From Loigolactobacillus bifermentans DSM 20003 (lineage in GTDB: Bacteria > Bacillota > Bacilli > Lactobacillales > Lactobacillaceae), in the NCBI RefSeq assembly GCF_001434575.1, contig NZ_AZDA01000093.1:1-58271 (forward strand): a stretch of DNA of 58,271 nt. Direction: 5' to 3'. The position numbers and the translations under genes are program-made. The notes below the pieces were generated by a model that was not told the origin of the DNA, did no database searches, and saw nothing but the letters and a program-made list of their open reading frames with translations. This document shows positions 37,676 to 48,005 of this stretch, in pieces; the stretch's first letter is position 1, and each line of letters begins with the position of its first letter.

Positions 37676-39607
37676 ATGAAACAGCAAAAACGATTAAAAC
37701 ATAGCCGTTACATCAATGGGCTAAACGGATTACGAGCCTTAGCGGTAATTGGCGTTATTTTGTATCATTTGATTCCCTTTACGGTACCTGGCGGTTATTT
37801 GGGCGTTGTGATCTTCTTAGTATTAACAGGGTATCTCATTACCGACCTGTTGATTCAAGAATGGGATCAAGAAGGTCACATTTATTTATTGGCTTTTTAT
37901 AAGCGCCGGATTCGTCGGCTCTATCCAGCGTTGGTCACGATGCTGTTTGCAACAGCCAGTTACATTACGTTGTTTCAACGTCAGTTGTTGGCGCATCTCG
38001 GCGGCGTACTATCCAGTAATTTAATTTACATTTATAACTGGTGGTCGATTTTGCATGGCGAGTCTTATTTTGAACGGTTTGCGGATACCGCATCGCCGTT
38101 TACCCATTTGTGGACGCTTTCGATTGAAGGTCAATTTTATTTGATTTGGCCGTTTGTGATCATTGGGATGATCTTGTTGATCAAACCTCGGCGACGCATT
38201 AGTTGGTGGCTATTTGGTGGCGCCATTGTGTCGGCACTGTTAATGGCTATTTTGTTTGTGCCAGGGCATGACCCCAGCAGGGTCTACTATGGAACAGATA
38301 CACGGGCAGCTGCTATTTTAATTGGGGCGAGCTTAGCAATTTTATGGCCGAGCACGAAACTGAAACAAAAAGTGGAACGGCAACAACGCATTGCACTCGA
38401 CAGTGTGGGCGCGCTAATGGTTGTCCTGATGCTAGTGGGTTACCTCACCTTAAATGCGGAACATGCCTTTACTTATCGTGGCGGGATGTTCTTATATTCG
38501 TTAGTTGCGGCGTTATTGATTGCGGTGATCGTTCACCCAGGCTCTGATTGGAATCGCTGGTTAACGAATCCGCTGTTTGATTGGATCGGCAGCCGAAGCT
38601 ACGGGATTTATTTGTATCAATTTCCAGTGATGATTTTTTATGAAAATCAAGTTAAAAACCTAGCGGCACATCCCGTATTACATGGTTGTGCGCAGATGGT
38701 GTTGATCTTACTGATCAGCGAATTATCCTACCGCTTGATCGAGCGACCGTTTAGTCACTTTGAATGGCAAGCTGGTCATGGGTTATGGCAAGATACGCGT
38801 CGTAGTCTGAAACAATTGGGACAATATCGCATCTATTTGGTGCCTGTTTGTGTGTTGATCGTCATTGGCACAGTTGGTGCGCTGAGCCATCCAACAACGC
38901 CTGATGCTAACAAGTCGCAATTGGCGCGTAAAATCAAGCAAAACGAACAGGCGAATGCTGCGAAAAAGCAGTCATTGGTAGCGGCAGCTAAAAAAGCCAA
39001 TCGCCAAGCGGCTAAAGGAACATCAGAAAGTACCCAAAATACCAAGCAAAAACAGACGGTTAAGGTGCCAAAGCTTGATCCAAAGCTCAGTGCTGGTATT
39101 ACCGATCAACAGTTGATCACAGCACAAAGCTTAAACGTGACCGCCATCGGAGATTCTGTTATGTTAGATGGTGGTGACGTCTTGCAACAACTTTTCCCTA
39201 AAATGGTCTTAGACGCAAAAGTAGGTCGTCAGGCAAATCAAAGTTTGGATATTCTTAAAACTTATGCAAAGCAAGATGCGCTGGGGCAAGTGGTTTTAAT
39301 TGGTTTAGGCACTAACGGGCCATTTACCAATCAGCAGCTGGATGACATGATGAAGACGATTGGCAGTAAACGTCAAGTTTTTTGGGTGAACGTGCACGTG
39401 CCAACGCGAACTTGGCAAAATAGTGTGAACCAATCCTTGGTTGCCGCCCAAAAACGCTGGCATAACTTAAAAGTATTGGATTGGAACCAAGCTTGTAGCG
39501 GTCATGCCGACTGGTTTTACAGCGATCAGGTTCATCCGAACCAGGACGGTAAATTATATTATGCCAACTTTATTGGCAAACAGATGTTAGAACAAATCAA
39601 CCATTAA
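37676..39607 (+). CDS. oatA: OatA-type peptidoglycan/surface O-acetyltransferase
   Basis: OatA-like enzymes add O-acetyl groups to cell-wall muramic acid, giving lysozyme resistance. The protein has an N-terminal acyltransferase-3 domain with about ten membrane helices (NGLNGLRALAVIGVILYHL at the start) and, after a Lys/Ala/Gln-rich linker, an extracytoplasmic SGNH domain (GDSVMLDGG with Ser near 493, GLGTNGP, and the Asp/His pair in YSDQVHPN). The start is either ATG 37676 (GAGGCAGG upstream) or ATG 37655, seven codons earlier. It lies directly before a CiaRH-like two-component pair. Substrate could be peptidoglycan or a secondary polymer. Confidence 0.88.
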   Translation: MKQQKRLKHSRYINGLNGLRALAVIGVILYHLIPFTVPGGYLGVVIFLVLTGYLITDLLIQEWDQEGHIYLLAFYKRRIRRLYPALVTMLFATASYITLFQRQLLAHLGGVLSSNLIYIYNWWSILHGESYFERFADTASPFTHLWTLSIEGQFYLIWPFVIIGMILLIKPRRRISWWLFGGAIVSALLMAILFVPGHDPSRVYYGTDTRAAAILIGASLAILWPSTKLKQKVERQQRIALDSVGALMVVLMLVGYLTLNAEHAFTYRGGMFLYSLVAALLIAVIVHPGSDWNRWLTNPLFDWIGSRSYGIYLYQFPVMIFYENQVKNLAAHPVLHGCAQMVLILLISELSYRLIERPFSHFEWQAGHGLWQDTRRSLKQLGQYRIYLVPVCVLIVIGTVGALSHPTTPDANKSQLARKIKQNEQANAAKKQSLVAAAKKANRQAAKGTSESTQNTKQKQTVKVPKLDPKLSAGITDQQLITAQSLNVTAIGDSVMLDGGDVLQQLFPKMVLDAKVGRQANQSLDILKTYAKQDALGQVVLIGLGTNGPFTNQQLDDMMKTIGSKRQVFWVNVHVPTRTWQNSVNQSLVAAQKRWHNLKVLDWNQACSGHADWFYSDQVHPNQDGKLYYANFIGKQMLEQINH

Positions 39608-39653
39608 GACTGGTTTAAGTTAATCATGTTAATTTATAAAGTGAGGTGAGATC

Positions 39654-40340
39654 ATGACAAATATGGTACGGGTACTTTTAGTAGAAGATGACACAGCATT
39701 ATCTGAAAGCGTCAAAGCATTTATTCAAGATTTTGTAGCCGTTGATCAAGTATATGATGGTGAAGAAGGCCAATTTAAAGCGGAACAAGGCATTTACGAT
39801 TTGATTATTTTAGACTTAATGCTACCGCTTAAAAATGGTTATGATGTTTTAAAGTCGTTGCGTAATAAACACATTGAAACACCGGTGTTGATCCTAACCG
39901 CCAAAGATGGCATCGATGATAAGGTGCACGGTTTTACCATTGGTGCAGATGATTATCTGACGAAACCTTTCCATCGTGAAGAATTGGTATTGCGAATCAA
40001 GGCTTTGCTGAAGCGCAGTGGACATTTCTATGAGGAAAACCAATTGAAGGCGGGGTCAATTAGTGTGAACTTACAAAATCGCAGTGTGCAAGTTGCAGAT
40101 GAACCCGTGCAATTAAACGGAAAAGAGTTTGATTTACTGACCTACTTATTGGAAAACCAAAATACCATTATTACGAAGGAACAAATTTTTGATCGCTTAT
40201 GGGGCTTTGATTCAGAAACCAGTATGACCGTGGTTGAAGTGTATATGAGTAATCTACGGAAAAAATTGAAACCCCAGCAGGCTGATCAAATGATTCGGAC
40301 TTTGCGGAACGTTGGCTATATGTTGGAAGTGACAGCGTGA
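39654..40340 (+). CDS. ciaR: OmpR-family response regulator, CiaR-like
   Basis: A 228-residue regulator with a receiver domain (phospho-acceptor Asp54 in ILDLMLP, acidic pair EDD at 11-13, Lys in [11 protein letters not shown]) and a C-terminal winged helix. The sequence is closely similar to streptococcal CiaR, including DGEEG, the block LLKRSGHF and [13 protein letters not shown]. CiaR controls envelope stress, competence and autolysis in streptococci. ATG 39654 follows GTGAGGTGA. Its stop overlaps the kinase GTG by four bases. Confidence 0.88.
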   Translation: MTNMVRVLLVEDDTALSESVKAFIQDFVAVDQVYDGEEGQFKAEQGIYDLIILDLMLPLKNGYDVLKSLRNKHIETPVLILTAKDGIDDKVHGFTIGADDYLTKPFHREELVLRIKALLKRSGHFYEENQLKAGSISVNLQNRSVQVADEPVQLNGKEFDLLTYLLENQNTIITKEQIFDRLWGFDSETSMTVVEVYMSNLRKKLKPQQADQMIRTLRNVGYMLEVTA

Positions 40341-41656
40341 AAAAGATTGAATTAAAGCAACAGGCTCATTTTTTCATCATGGAAATCGTGAGCTTTGCGG
40401 TGATTTTTATCACATTAGGCGTAATCGTTAACTTTGCCTTTCAAACGGTGCTTTATCAAAATGTGGATCAAAGCTTGATGCAGCAAAAAAGAATGTTGTT
40501 ATCCAACCAACATCAAAGTCAGCTGAAAGGCAAAGCGCAGATCCAGACCAAAAATAAGCAGAAAAATAAAAAAAGTAAATTACCGCCAGATTTTCGAACC
40601 AGTATTTTGATTTTTAATAAAAAAGGTCAGATTGATAATGCTGCGATGTTAGGTGATCATTACGATTTATTGGTCTCAGTGAAGCTGAATCAAAAACAGC
40701 GCAATAAAATTACGACGATCTCGTTGGCCAATGGCAGTAATTTTAGGTCGTTGTTGATCAAAATGCCAAGTCACGGTGTTAATCCACTGTATCGCGGCCG
40801 TTACGTGCAGATCATGGAAAATATTGATTCCACCGAGCAGGCCCTCCAAAGCTTCCGTCGAATTTTGATCATGACGATGATTTTCTTTTGGATTTTATCA
40901 TTGATCCTCAGTTACTTATTATCATGGTTCAATATGCAACCGTTATTGAAGGCTTGGCAAAAGCAACAAGAGTTCGTCGCCAATGCAGCACATGAATTGC
41001 GAACACCGTTAACGGTGATCCAAAGTAAGCTGGAATTTTTGTTGACCAAACCCAACGAAAAGATTATTGACCAAACGGAGCCAATTGCACTGTCACTTTC
41101 TGAAACACGGCGCTTAAGTTCGTTGACGCGGGACCTATTGGTACTGGCACGTTCTGATTCAAATATGACACAAATTCAGCGTGAAGCAACGGCGATCCGG
41201 CCATTTCTGGAGGAAGTCATTGCACCTTATTCTGAGATTGCCGCCAGTCAGGAAAAGGATTTTGAATCGGACATTCAATTGGACCGGACACTATGGCTGG
41301 ATCAAAAACAAATTCATCAATTAATTGTTATTTTATTAGACAATGCTTTAAAATATAAACCTGCGCATGAGTCAATTCGGTTTGTGGCGCGGCAAAATAA
41401 TAACCATTGGCAATTGATCGTTGCTGATACAGGTCGCGGCATTGCACCTGAGAACCGTGAACACATTTTTGAACGTTTTTATCGTGAAGATAAAGCCCAT
41501 AGTCGTGCAATCGGTGGTAACGGTTTGGGCTTGGCGATTGCCAAACGGATTATTGATAACCACCAAGGCACCATTAAAGTGGCTGCGAATCAACCGCAAG
41601 GTACACAGTTTATTGTGACGTTCCCAATGCTGCATAATGAGCCGCATCAGGCTTAG
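40337..41656 (+). CDS. ciaH: sensor histidine kinase, CiaH-like
   Basis: A 439-residue membrane kinase with two helices (about 14-36 and 176-198) enclosing a roughly 140-residue extracellular sensor that is rich in Lys and Gln. There is no clear HAMP domain. The dimerisation domain has phospho-His219 in [12 protein letters not shown]; the ATPase domain has the N box (LLDNALKY), [17 protein letters not shown] and [12 protein letters not shown]. It begins at GTG 40337 within the regulator's stop. Pairing with the CiaR-like protein supports the name. Confidence 0.87.
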   Translation: MKKIELKQQAHFFIMEIVSFAVIFITLGVIVNFAFQTVLYQNVDQSLMQQKRMLLSNQHQSQLKGKAQIQTKNKQKNKKSKLPPDFRTSILIFNKKGQIDNAAMLGDHYDLLVSVKLNQKQRNKITTISLANGSNFRSLLIKMPSHGVNPLYRGRYVQIMENIDSTEQALQSFRRILIMTMIFFWILSLILSYLLSWFNMQPLLKAWQKQQEFVANAAHELRTPLTVIQSKLEFLLTKPNEKIIDQTEPIALSLSETRRLSSLTRDLLVLARSDSNMTQIQREATAIRPFLEEVIAPYSEIAASQEKDFESDIQLDRTLWLDQKQIHQLIVILLDNALKYKPAHESIRFVARQNNNHWQLIVADTGRGIAPENREHIFERFYREDKAHSRAIGGNGLGLAIAKRIIDNHQGTIKVAANQPQGTQFIVTFPMLHNEPHQA

Positions 41657-41666
41657 TTTAAAGAAG

Positions 41667-41712
41667 ACACTTATCTAGATTAATTTGGCTTTGATCTAGT
41701 GAGTGTTTTTCT
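41667..41712 (+). terminator. ciaRH terminator
   Basis: Arms ACACTTATCTAGAT and GATCTAGTGAGTGT pair with one bulge and G-U pairs, followed by a T run. Confidence 0.65.
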
Positions 41713-41731
41713 TTGAGTTGTCACAAAATGA

Positions 41732-41760
41732 TTGCGGGGATTCTGAAAAATGTCTACAAT
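41732..41760 (+). promoter_or_regulatory. rnz promoter
   Basis: TTGCGG (41732-41737), 17-base spacer, TACAAT (41755-41760). Confidence 0.65.
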
Positions 41761-41795
41761 AGGATAGTAATTTATAGAAATGGATGAACGTCAAT

Positions 41796-42725
41796 ATGGA
41801 ATTAGAATTTTTAGGTACGGGGGCTGGTTCACCAGCAAAGTTTCGAAATGTTACCAGTGTTGCATTAAAATTGCTGGATGAGAATAATGCAATCTGGCTA
41901 TTTGATGTGGGGGAAGGTACGCAGCAACAAATATTACGGACTTCCATTCGACCACGTAAAGTAGATAAGATTTTTATTACGCATTTACACGGTGATCATA
42001 TTTTTGGGTTACCTGGTTTTTTAAGCAGCCGCTCTTTTCAAGGCGGCGAAGCGCCTTTAACTATTTATGGGCCAAAAGGGATTCGTGATTACGTGCGCAC
42101 AAGTCTTAAAATTTCCGATTCAAAATTAACTTATGCTTTGCATTTTGTTGAAATCACCGAGCCAGGTGTTTTATTTTCAGACCAGAATTTTACGGTGAGT
42201 TGCCAAACCTTAGATCATCGGATCACTAGCTTTGGCTATCGCATTGTTGAAAAAGACCATGTCGGTGAATTACAAGTTGAACAATTACAAGCATTAGGCG
42301 TGCGGCCTGGCCCAATCTATGGTCAGTTAAAGGCTGGTAAAGTGCTGACATTGCCAGACGGCCAAACGCTAAAGGGAACTGACTTTATTGGCCCTGCACA
42401 AAAGGGGCGGATCGTAGCCATTTTAGGTGATACGCGGACAACACCGAACAGCCAACTGTTAGCACAGGATGCAGATGTGCTCGTGCATGAAAGTACCTTT
42501 GCTGGTAATGAAGGTAAGATGGCCCACAATTACTATCATTCAACCAGTGTGCAAGCTGCCAATTTGGCTAAAAGGGCTCATGTGCAGCAGTTGTTACTCA
42601 CACATATTTCCGCACGTTATGTTGGCAAAATGGCGCTTAATCTGCAAAACGAAGCGCGTGCCATTTTTCCTAAAACGCGCGTCATGAAAGATTTTGACCA
42701 GGTTAAGGTACCTTTGAGAAAGTAG
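41796..42725 (+). CDS. rnz: ribonuclease Z
   Basis: RNase Z cuts 3' trailers from tRNA precursors that lack an encoded CCA. The 309-residue metallo-beta-lactamase protein has [11 protein letters not shown] at the start and the zinc motif [13 protein letters not shown], with further ligands in LGDTRTTP and VHESTF. I use ATG 41796 (MELEFLGTG); an in-frame ATG four codons earlier is possible. It is relevant that the tRNA-Ser in this window has no encoded CCA. Confidence 0.94.
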   Translation: MELEFLGTGAGSPAKFRNVTSVALKLLDENNAIWLFDVGEGTQQQILRTSIRPRKVDKIFITHLHGDHIFGLPGFLSSRSFQGGEAPLTIYGPKGIRDYVRTSLKISDSKLTYALHFVEITEPGVLFSDQNFTVSCQTLDHRITSFGYRIVEKDHVGELQVEQLQALGVRPGPIYGQLKAGKVLTLPDGQTLKGTDFIGPAQKGRIVAILGDTRTTPNSQLLAQDADVLVHESTFAGNEGKMAHNYYHSTSVQAANLAKRAHVQQLLLTHISARYVGKMALNLQNEARAIFPKTRVMKDFDQVKVPLRK

Positions 42726-42732
42726 GGATATT

Positions 42733-43518
42733 GTGACCTTTCAGTTAGAGCGGCGGGTTGTTGTGATCACAGGTGCAACTGGCGGTTTAGGGCAAGCTTT
42801 AGTCGCAGCCTTTTTAAAAACAGGGGCAGTGGTTGTGGCGTTAGGCCGTGACCAGGTCAAACTGGCGCACTTGGCTGATGTCAGTCAATATCGGTTGTAT
42901 TACGCACAATTAGACTTTAGCGACGCGTCAGCGATTCAGCAAACGTTAAAACGAATTGAAAGACGTTTAGGGCCGATTGCCGTTTTTGTGAATAATGCCG
43001 GTATCGGTTATTTCGACACAGCATTATCGTTAACGGCAGCACAGCAGCAGGCTATGATTCAGTTAAATGAAGCCAGCTTAATGACATTCTGCCAGCAAGT
43101 GGGTCGGTTAATGGTGCCGCGGCAAGCAGGGATGATTGTCAATGTGGCCTCACAGGCAGGTAAAATTGCGACGCCAAAAGCCAGTGTGTATGCTGCAAGT
43201 AAAGCGGCCGTCATTGCATATAGCAATGCGCTTCGACTGGAGCTAGCATCAGCGCATATTCACATTTTAACGGTTAATCCTGGTCCAATTGCCACCCCAT
43301 TTTTAACGCAAGCTGATCCAACCGGACATTATGCCCAAGCAGTGGCGAAGTTTGCTTTAACCCCGACCCAATTGGCCAATGAAATCGTACATGCTGTGGT
43401 GACACAGCAACGCGAATTAAATCGACCGCGGTTCATGAACTTGGCGGCACTGGGTTATCAGTTAGCGCCGCGTTTGGCGGATTGGTTAGCGCAGCAACCG
43501 GTGTTTAATCGGAAATAA
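42733..43518 (+). CDS. short-chain dehydrogenase (YqjQ/DltE-like)
   Basis: A 261-residue classical SDR with TGATGGLG near residue 13, NNAGIGYF, catalytic Ser in NVASQAG, and YAASK. It starts at GTG 42733, 7 bases after the rnz stop, with AGTAGGGA upstream. In Bacillus subtilis the homologous SDR also sits near rnz. Substrate unknown. Confidence 0.85.
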   Translation: MTFQLERRVVVITGATGGLGQALVAAFLKTGAVVVALGRDQVKLAHLADVSQYRLYYAQLDFSDASAIQQTLKRIERRLGPIAVFVNNAGIGYFDTALSLTAAQQQAMIQLNEASLMTFCQQVGRLMVPRQAGMIVNVASQAGKIATPKASVYAASKAAVIAYSNALRLELASAHIHILTVNPGPIATPFLTQADPTGHYAQAVAKFALTPTQLANEIVHAVVTQQRELNRPRFMNLAALGYQLAPRLADWLAQQPVFNRK

Positions 43519-43533
43519 AAGGGAGGATTTGGG

Positions 43534-43893
43534 ATGAAAAATCCATGGCGTTTGATTTTATTCTTATTATTAGCGCTACTAGTGGCTATTTTCGCTGTGT
43601 TAAACGTTGCGAAGGTCACGGTTCACTTTGGTTTTATGACGGCACAATGGCCATTGATCGTGATTATTTTAGGTGCGTTATTGATTGGTGCGATTTTAAC
43701 CGCCTTATTGGCGACAACCACACAGTTAAGTTTACGACGTCAGTTGAAAAAGCAAACGCAAGATCAACAGGCACAACAAGTTCGTGAAGTTGAACAGGCT
43801 GTAACTGCTTATAAAAAACAGTTAGCTGGAAAAGACCAGCAGATTAAGCAATTACAAGGCCAACTCACACAGCTGAAACAAAAACAACACTAG
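43534..43893 (+). CDS. LapA-domain (DUF1049) membrane protein
   Basis: A 119-residue protein with two membrane helices (about 5-27 and 39-63) and a cytoplasmic, Gln/Lys-rich coiled-coil tail (70-119). The block AVLNVAKVTVHFGF is the LapA/YciS signature. Such proteins assist lipopolysaccharide assembly in Gram-negatives; the role in Firmicutes is unknown. ATG 43534 follows GGGAGG. It lies between the SDR and recJ. Confidence 0.8.
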   Translation: MKNPWRLILFLLLALLVAIFAVLNVAKVTVHFGFMTAQWPLIVIILGALLIGAILTALLATTTQLSLRRQLKKQTQDQQAQQVREVEQAVTAYKKQLAGKDQQIKQLQGQLTQLKQKQH

Positions 43894-43935
43894 TTTTTGG
43901 AGGTTGTTTTTAGTATGAGATGAGGAAGTGACAGG

Positions 43936-46239
43936 ATGGGTGAAAAGCAATATCAGTGGCAGTATGCTGCGGCACCGGATACAGCAACTGTGCAACAGGT
44001 GATGCAAGATAATCAAATGCCAGCACCTTTAGCCCAGTTGCTCGTCCAACGCGGGTATACGTCATCTGAACAAATTCAACATGTTTTAAAACCGGATCTG
44101 GCGCAGTTACATGATCCATTTTTATTTCAAGATATGCAACGGGCCGTTGAACGGATCCAGCAAGCGATTATGGCGAATGAAAAAATCACGGTCTATGGTG
44201 ATTATGATGCTGATGGTGTGACCAGTACCAGTTTAATGCAGGAGGCACTGGCTTCTTTAGGGGCAGACGTTGCGATTTACTTGCCCAATCGGTTTAAGGA
44301 TGGCTATGGACCAAATCTGGCAGCGTATGAAAAAATTGCGGCAGATGGGACCAAATTACTGATCACTGTCGACAATGGTGTTTCTGGAAAGGCTGAAATT
44401 GCTGCGATTCAAAAGCTAGGAGTTGATGTGATCGTCACAGATCACCATGAGCTACCGCCTAAACTACCGGATGCTTACGCGATTATTCACCCGCGTTTAC
44501 CGGGGACAACTTATCCATTTAATGGTTTATCTGGTGTCGGTGTTGCCTTTAAAGTGGCGACAGCTTTGCTAGATGAGGTGCCAGTTGAAATGTTGGACCT
44601 GGTTGCCATTGGAACGGTTTGTGATCTCGTCCCCTTAACTGATGAAAACCGTGTGCTGGTATCGAATGGCCTCAAACAGTTACAACAGTCAACACGTCCT
44701 GGGATCATGGCACTATGTGAGGTAGCCGGTATTGACCAACAAAAAATTGATGAGCAGTCGATTGGCTTTGGTATCGGACCACGGCTCAACGCATTAGGGC
44801 GCCTAGGAGATGCCCAAGATGGTGTTGCTTTGTTGACGACTTTTGATCCGGATAAGGCCCAGCAATTGGCGACTTTTGTGCAAAGTCAAAACCAAAAGCG
44901 CCAAGCTTTGGTCAAAGAAATTGCAGCCGAGGCCTTAAAAATGGCGCAAACACCTGAAAATCAACAGCGGCAAACACTGGTCCTTGCACATCAAGATTGG
45001 CACGAAGGGGTGTTAGGCATTGTTGCCAGTCAAGTGGTTGGGGCAACACATAAGCCAACTTTAATTTTAAATATTGCGTCAGATGGTACTGCTAAAGGCT
45101 CAGGTCGTAGTGTTGAAGCGTTTCATTTATTCAACGCTTTAGATCAGCAGCGTGAACACTTATTAAGCTTTGGTGGTCATCACATGGCAGTAGGATTAAC
45201 CGTTGCAGTTGACCAACTACCAGCGTTACAAGCAGGCTTGGAAGCAGCTGCGGTTGATCAGCAATTAGCAGCACATACCACAGAAGCATTAATGATTGAC
45301 TTGAAATTGGCGGTTAATCAAGTGACGCCCGACTTACTGGCAGCTTGGCAGCAACTAGCACCGTTTGGTGTCGATAACCCCCAGCCGTTGGTGGCGGTGA
45401 CACCTGAAAAAATTGACCATGTCCAAACCATGGGGGCAGATCAGCAGCATTTAAAATGTCAACTTCATGACGGTCAGTCCCAACTCACTGTGATTGGATT
45501 TCAGCAGGGACAGCGCGCTGCAGATTTAAAACAAGCAGACCAAGCAACTTTTGTTGGAAGTTTAGGGACCAATGAATGGCAAGGCCGAACAACGTTACAA
45601 TTGATGCTCAAGGATTTTGATGTGGCTGGCCAGATCATTATCGATCAGCGCACCTCTCATTTGACTAAAAAGCTGTTTCATTATCAGGGGACTTATGTGT
45701 TCTTTCACGCCAGTTATCAAACAGCATTACGGCCTTATTTACCGGCCCAACAGCCAAGTTTGTTGGCAGCAACAACTGAGCAAATTACGGCAGATACTCT
45801 GATTTTAGTCGATTTACCGCATGATCTGACTGAGTTACAACATTTAATGGCTATTGGTGGGGCTGATTGCCAACGAATCGTGACGTTATTTTATACCAAG
45901 CGGCCTGTTTATTTAGAAGGATTACCACAAAAGCAGGATTTTCAGCGGTTATTTAAATTTGTATGGTCGCATCACGATGTGGACGTGCGGCACCAAAGTA
46001 CTGTGTTGGCAAAGTATTTACAGATCAAAGAAAACTTGCTGATTTTTATGATTCAAGTGTTTTTTGAACTGGGATTTGTTAAAATAGAAAACGGTGTGTT
46101 GAATCGTGTTGACAATCCGGCAAAACAAGACTTGACTCAAGCGCCGGTTTATCAAAAACGAACGGCACAAATGGCTGCTGAATCAACATTGATCTACAGC
46201 AACTATCAAGAACTAAAAGGCTGGTTTGCCCAGCAATGA
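43936..46239 (+). CDS. recJ: single-stranded-DNA-specific exonuclease RecJ
   Basis: RecJ is the 5'-3' exonuclease of recombination and base-excision repair. The 767-residue protein has the DHH phosphoesterase motifs (VYGDYDADGVTS near residue 85, VTDHHELPP), the DHHA1 part with SFGGHHMAVGL, an OB-like domain and the C-terminal RecJ_C extension seen in lactobacilli. ATG 43936. recJ-apt is conserved in Firmicutes, and apt follows after 24 bases. Confidence 0.94.
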   Translation: MGEKQYQWQYAAAPDTATVQQVMQDNQMPAPLAQLLVQRGYTSSEQIQHVLKPDLAQLHDPFLFQDMQRAVERIQQAIMANEKITVYGDYDADGVTSTSLMQEALASLGADVAIYLPNRFKDGYGPNLAAYEKIAADGTKLLITVDNGVSGKAEIAAIQKLGVDVIVTDHHELPPKLPDAYAIIHPRLPGTTYPFNGLSGVGVAFKVATALLDEVPVEMLDLVAIGTVCDLVPLTDENRVLVSNGLKQLQQSTRPGIMALCEVAGIDQQKIDEQSIGFGIGPRLNALGRLGDAQDGVALLTTFDPDKAQQLATFVQSQNQKRQALVKEIAAEALKMAQTPENQQRQTLVLAHQDWHEGVLGIVASQVVGATHKPTLILNIASDGTAKGSGRSVEAFHLFNALDQQREHLLSFGGHHMAVGLTVAVDQLPALQAGLEAAAVDQQLAAHTTEALMIDLKLAVNQVTPDLLAAWQQLAPFGVDNPQPLVAVTPEKIDHVQTMGADQQHLKCQLHDGQSQLTVIGFQQGQRAADLKQADQATFVGSLGTNEWQGRTTLQLMLKDFDVAGQIIIDQRTSHLTKKLFHYQGTYVFFHASYQTALRPYLPAQQPSLLAATTEQITADTLILVDLPHDLTELQHLMAIGGADCQRIVTLFYTKRPVYLEGLPQKQDFQRLFKFVWSHHDVDVRHQSTVLAKYLQIKENLLIFMIQVFFELGFVKIENGVLNRVDNPAKQDLTQAPVYQKRTAQMAAESTLIYSNYQELKGWFAQQ

Positions 46240-46263
46240 CCTTTGTGTTAAGGAGCGAAAAAA

Positions 46264-46782
46264 ATGTCAGTTAATTTACGCGATTATATCGCGAGTGTTC
46301 CAGACTTTCCTGAAAAAGGGGTTACTTTTCGGGATATTTCACCATTAATGGCCGACGGTGTCGCATACGCACAAGCAACTGATGAAATTGCTGCATATGC
46401 TAAAAAGCTAGGTGTTGAAATGATTGTTGGCCCAGAAGCCCGTGGTTTTATCGTTGGCTGTCCAGTTGCTTATAAAATGGGCATTGGTTTTGCGCCGGCG
46501 CGTAAAAAAGGGAAGTTACCACGGCCAACTGTTTCTGCCAGTTACGGTTTAGAATACGGCCAGTCAACACTTTACTTACATCAAGATGCCATTAAACCTG
46601 GCCAACGAGTTTTGGTCACTGATGATCTACTTGCAACTGGTGGCACCATTGCGGCAACCATTGAATTGGTTGAAGCGTTAGGCGGTATTGTGGTGGGAAC
46701 GGCATTTTTAATTGAATTAAAAGATTTAAAAGGGCGCGACAAAATCAAAAATTATGATATGTTGGCCTTAATGGATTTCTAA
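46264..46782 (+). CDS. apt: adenine phosphoribosyltransferase
   Basis: Apt salvages adenine to AMP with PRPP. The 172-residue protein has the PRPP motif [13 protein letters not shown] and the start [17 protein letters not shown] 46264 follows AAGGAG. It complements the purine biosynthetic cluster upstream in the window. Confidence 0.96.
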   Translation: MSVNLRDYIASVPDFPEKGVTFRDISPLMADGVAYAQATDEIAAYAKKLGVEMIVGPEARGFIVGCPVAYKMGIGFAPARKKGKLPRPTVSASYGLEYGQSTLYLHQDAIKPGQRVLVTDDLLATGGTIAATIELVEALGGIVVGTAFLIELKDLKGRDKIKNYDMLALMDF

Positions 46783-46788
46783 AGACGT

Positions 46789-46844
46789 CAAAAAAGAGCG
46801 TTCAACATCAGATGGGTACCGTCTGGTGTTGAACGCTCTTTTTA
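46789..46844. terminator. bidirectional terminator apt/mvaS
   Basis: A stem of about 20 bp with G-U pairs (AAAGAGCGTTCAACATCAGA against its complement at 46821-46841) with A and T runs; serves both convergent genes and overlaps the mvaS end. Confidence 0.92.
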
Positions 46845-48005
46845 TTGGGGACGCCGATATTGACGTTGGTGTTGGTCAATGCCTGCTAAGTAATAGCGTT
46901 GGGGGTTGATAAACGTTTGAAATTTCAGTGCTGAGCCATCGGTTGGCAATGATGTCGTAAACAGTTTTTCATAGGTTGGAATGGTAACTTCTGTGCGTTG
47001 TGCAAGGACTTGGTCCAAGTTACCTAAGGCAGCCTTGAAGTCAGGTTGTAAGTGGCCACTGTAAAATTCACTAACTGCTCCTGAACCATAGCTAAATAGT
47101 CCGATTCGGTCACCTGCTTTTAAAGTCGTGGCTTGCTCCAATAGGGACAGCAGACTTAAGTAAAGTGATCCGGTATAAAGATTGCCCACTTGCCGGCTAT
47201 AATGTCGTGATGCCTCAAAGTTGTCCAATAAGCGTTTTTGAGTGGTGTCATCAGTCGTTGGTAAAACAGCACGTAAGGCTTTTAAGCCCATTTTGGTATA
47301 GGGTAAATGAAAGGCTAATGCAGCAAAATCAGCTAGGTGCAATTGCTTTTGTTGGCAGTAGCGCTGAAAAACATCTTGGAAAAAATCAATGTACATGTGA
47401 CCTGAATAGTGGCCGTCAACCATCGCCTCCGTGGCATAGTTTGGCCGCCAAAAGTCCATAATATTTTCGGTGAAAACAGTGCTGTCAGGATCAAAGGCAA
47501 TAATGTGCGGATTTGCACTGATCACCATTGCAACTGCACCGCCACCTTGTGTGGGCTCACCAGCGGTGTGTAAGCCGTAACGGGCAATATCACTTGCAGT
47601 GATCAGCACTTTACGGGTGGGATGCAAGGCGATGTAGCCCATGGCAAATTGAATGGCGGCGGTAGCTGAATAACAAGCTTGTTTGACTTCAAAGGCACGA
47701 ATCGTATTCGGTAATTGCAGCAAGTCTTGTAAATAAACCGCACCGGATTTTGATTGATCAATGCCGGATTCGCTGGCAAAAATAACTGTGTCAATTTCGG
47801 AACGTAACGCCGGTGTTAATAGGGGCGCAGCTGCATTCGCGGCTAAAGTGACACTGTCTTGGCTAGGTGGGATCACCGCCATTTTTGATTGACCAATGCC
47901 AATTAAATATTTGTTCGGATCTTCACCGCGCGCTTGCGCTAATTTTGCCATGTCTAAAAAATAATCACTGGTAGCAAAGTGAATCTGATCAAGTCCAATT
48001 TTCAT
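46842..48005 (-). CDS. mvaS: hydroxymethylglutaryl-CoA synthase
   Basis: MvaS condenses acetoacetyl-CoA and acetyl-CoA to HMG-CoA, an early step of the mevalonate route to isoprenoids used by lactic acid bacteria. The 387-residue thiolase-fold protein has catalytic Glu79 (FASESGID) and Cys111 (EVKQACYSA), matching Enterococcus MvaS numbering. Other mevalonate genes are not in the window. Its ATG overlaps the stop of an upstream membrane-protein gene by four bases. Confidence 0.95.
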   Translation of the reverse strand: MKIGLDQIHFATSDYFLDMAKLAQARGEDPNKYLIGIGQSKMAVIPPSQDSVTLAANAAAPLLTPALRSEIDTVIFASESGIDQSKSGAVYLQDLLQLPNTIRAFEVKQACYSATAAIQFAMGYIALHPTRKVLITASDIARYGLHTAGEPTQGGGAVAMVISANPHIIAFDPDSTVFTENIMDFWRPNYATEAMVDGHYSGHMYIDFFQDVFQRYCQQKQLHLADFAALAFHLPYTKMGLKALRAVLPTTDDTTQKRLLDNFEASRHYSRQVGNLYTGSLYLSLLSLLEQATTLKAGDRIGLFSYGSGAVSEFYSGHLQPDFKAALGNLDQVLAQRTEVTIPTYEKLFTTSLPTDGSALKFQTFINPQRYYLAGIDQHQRQYRRPQ

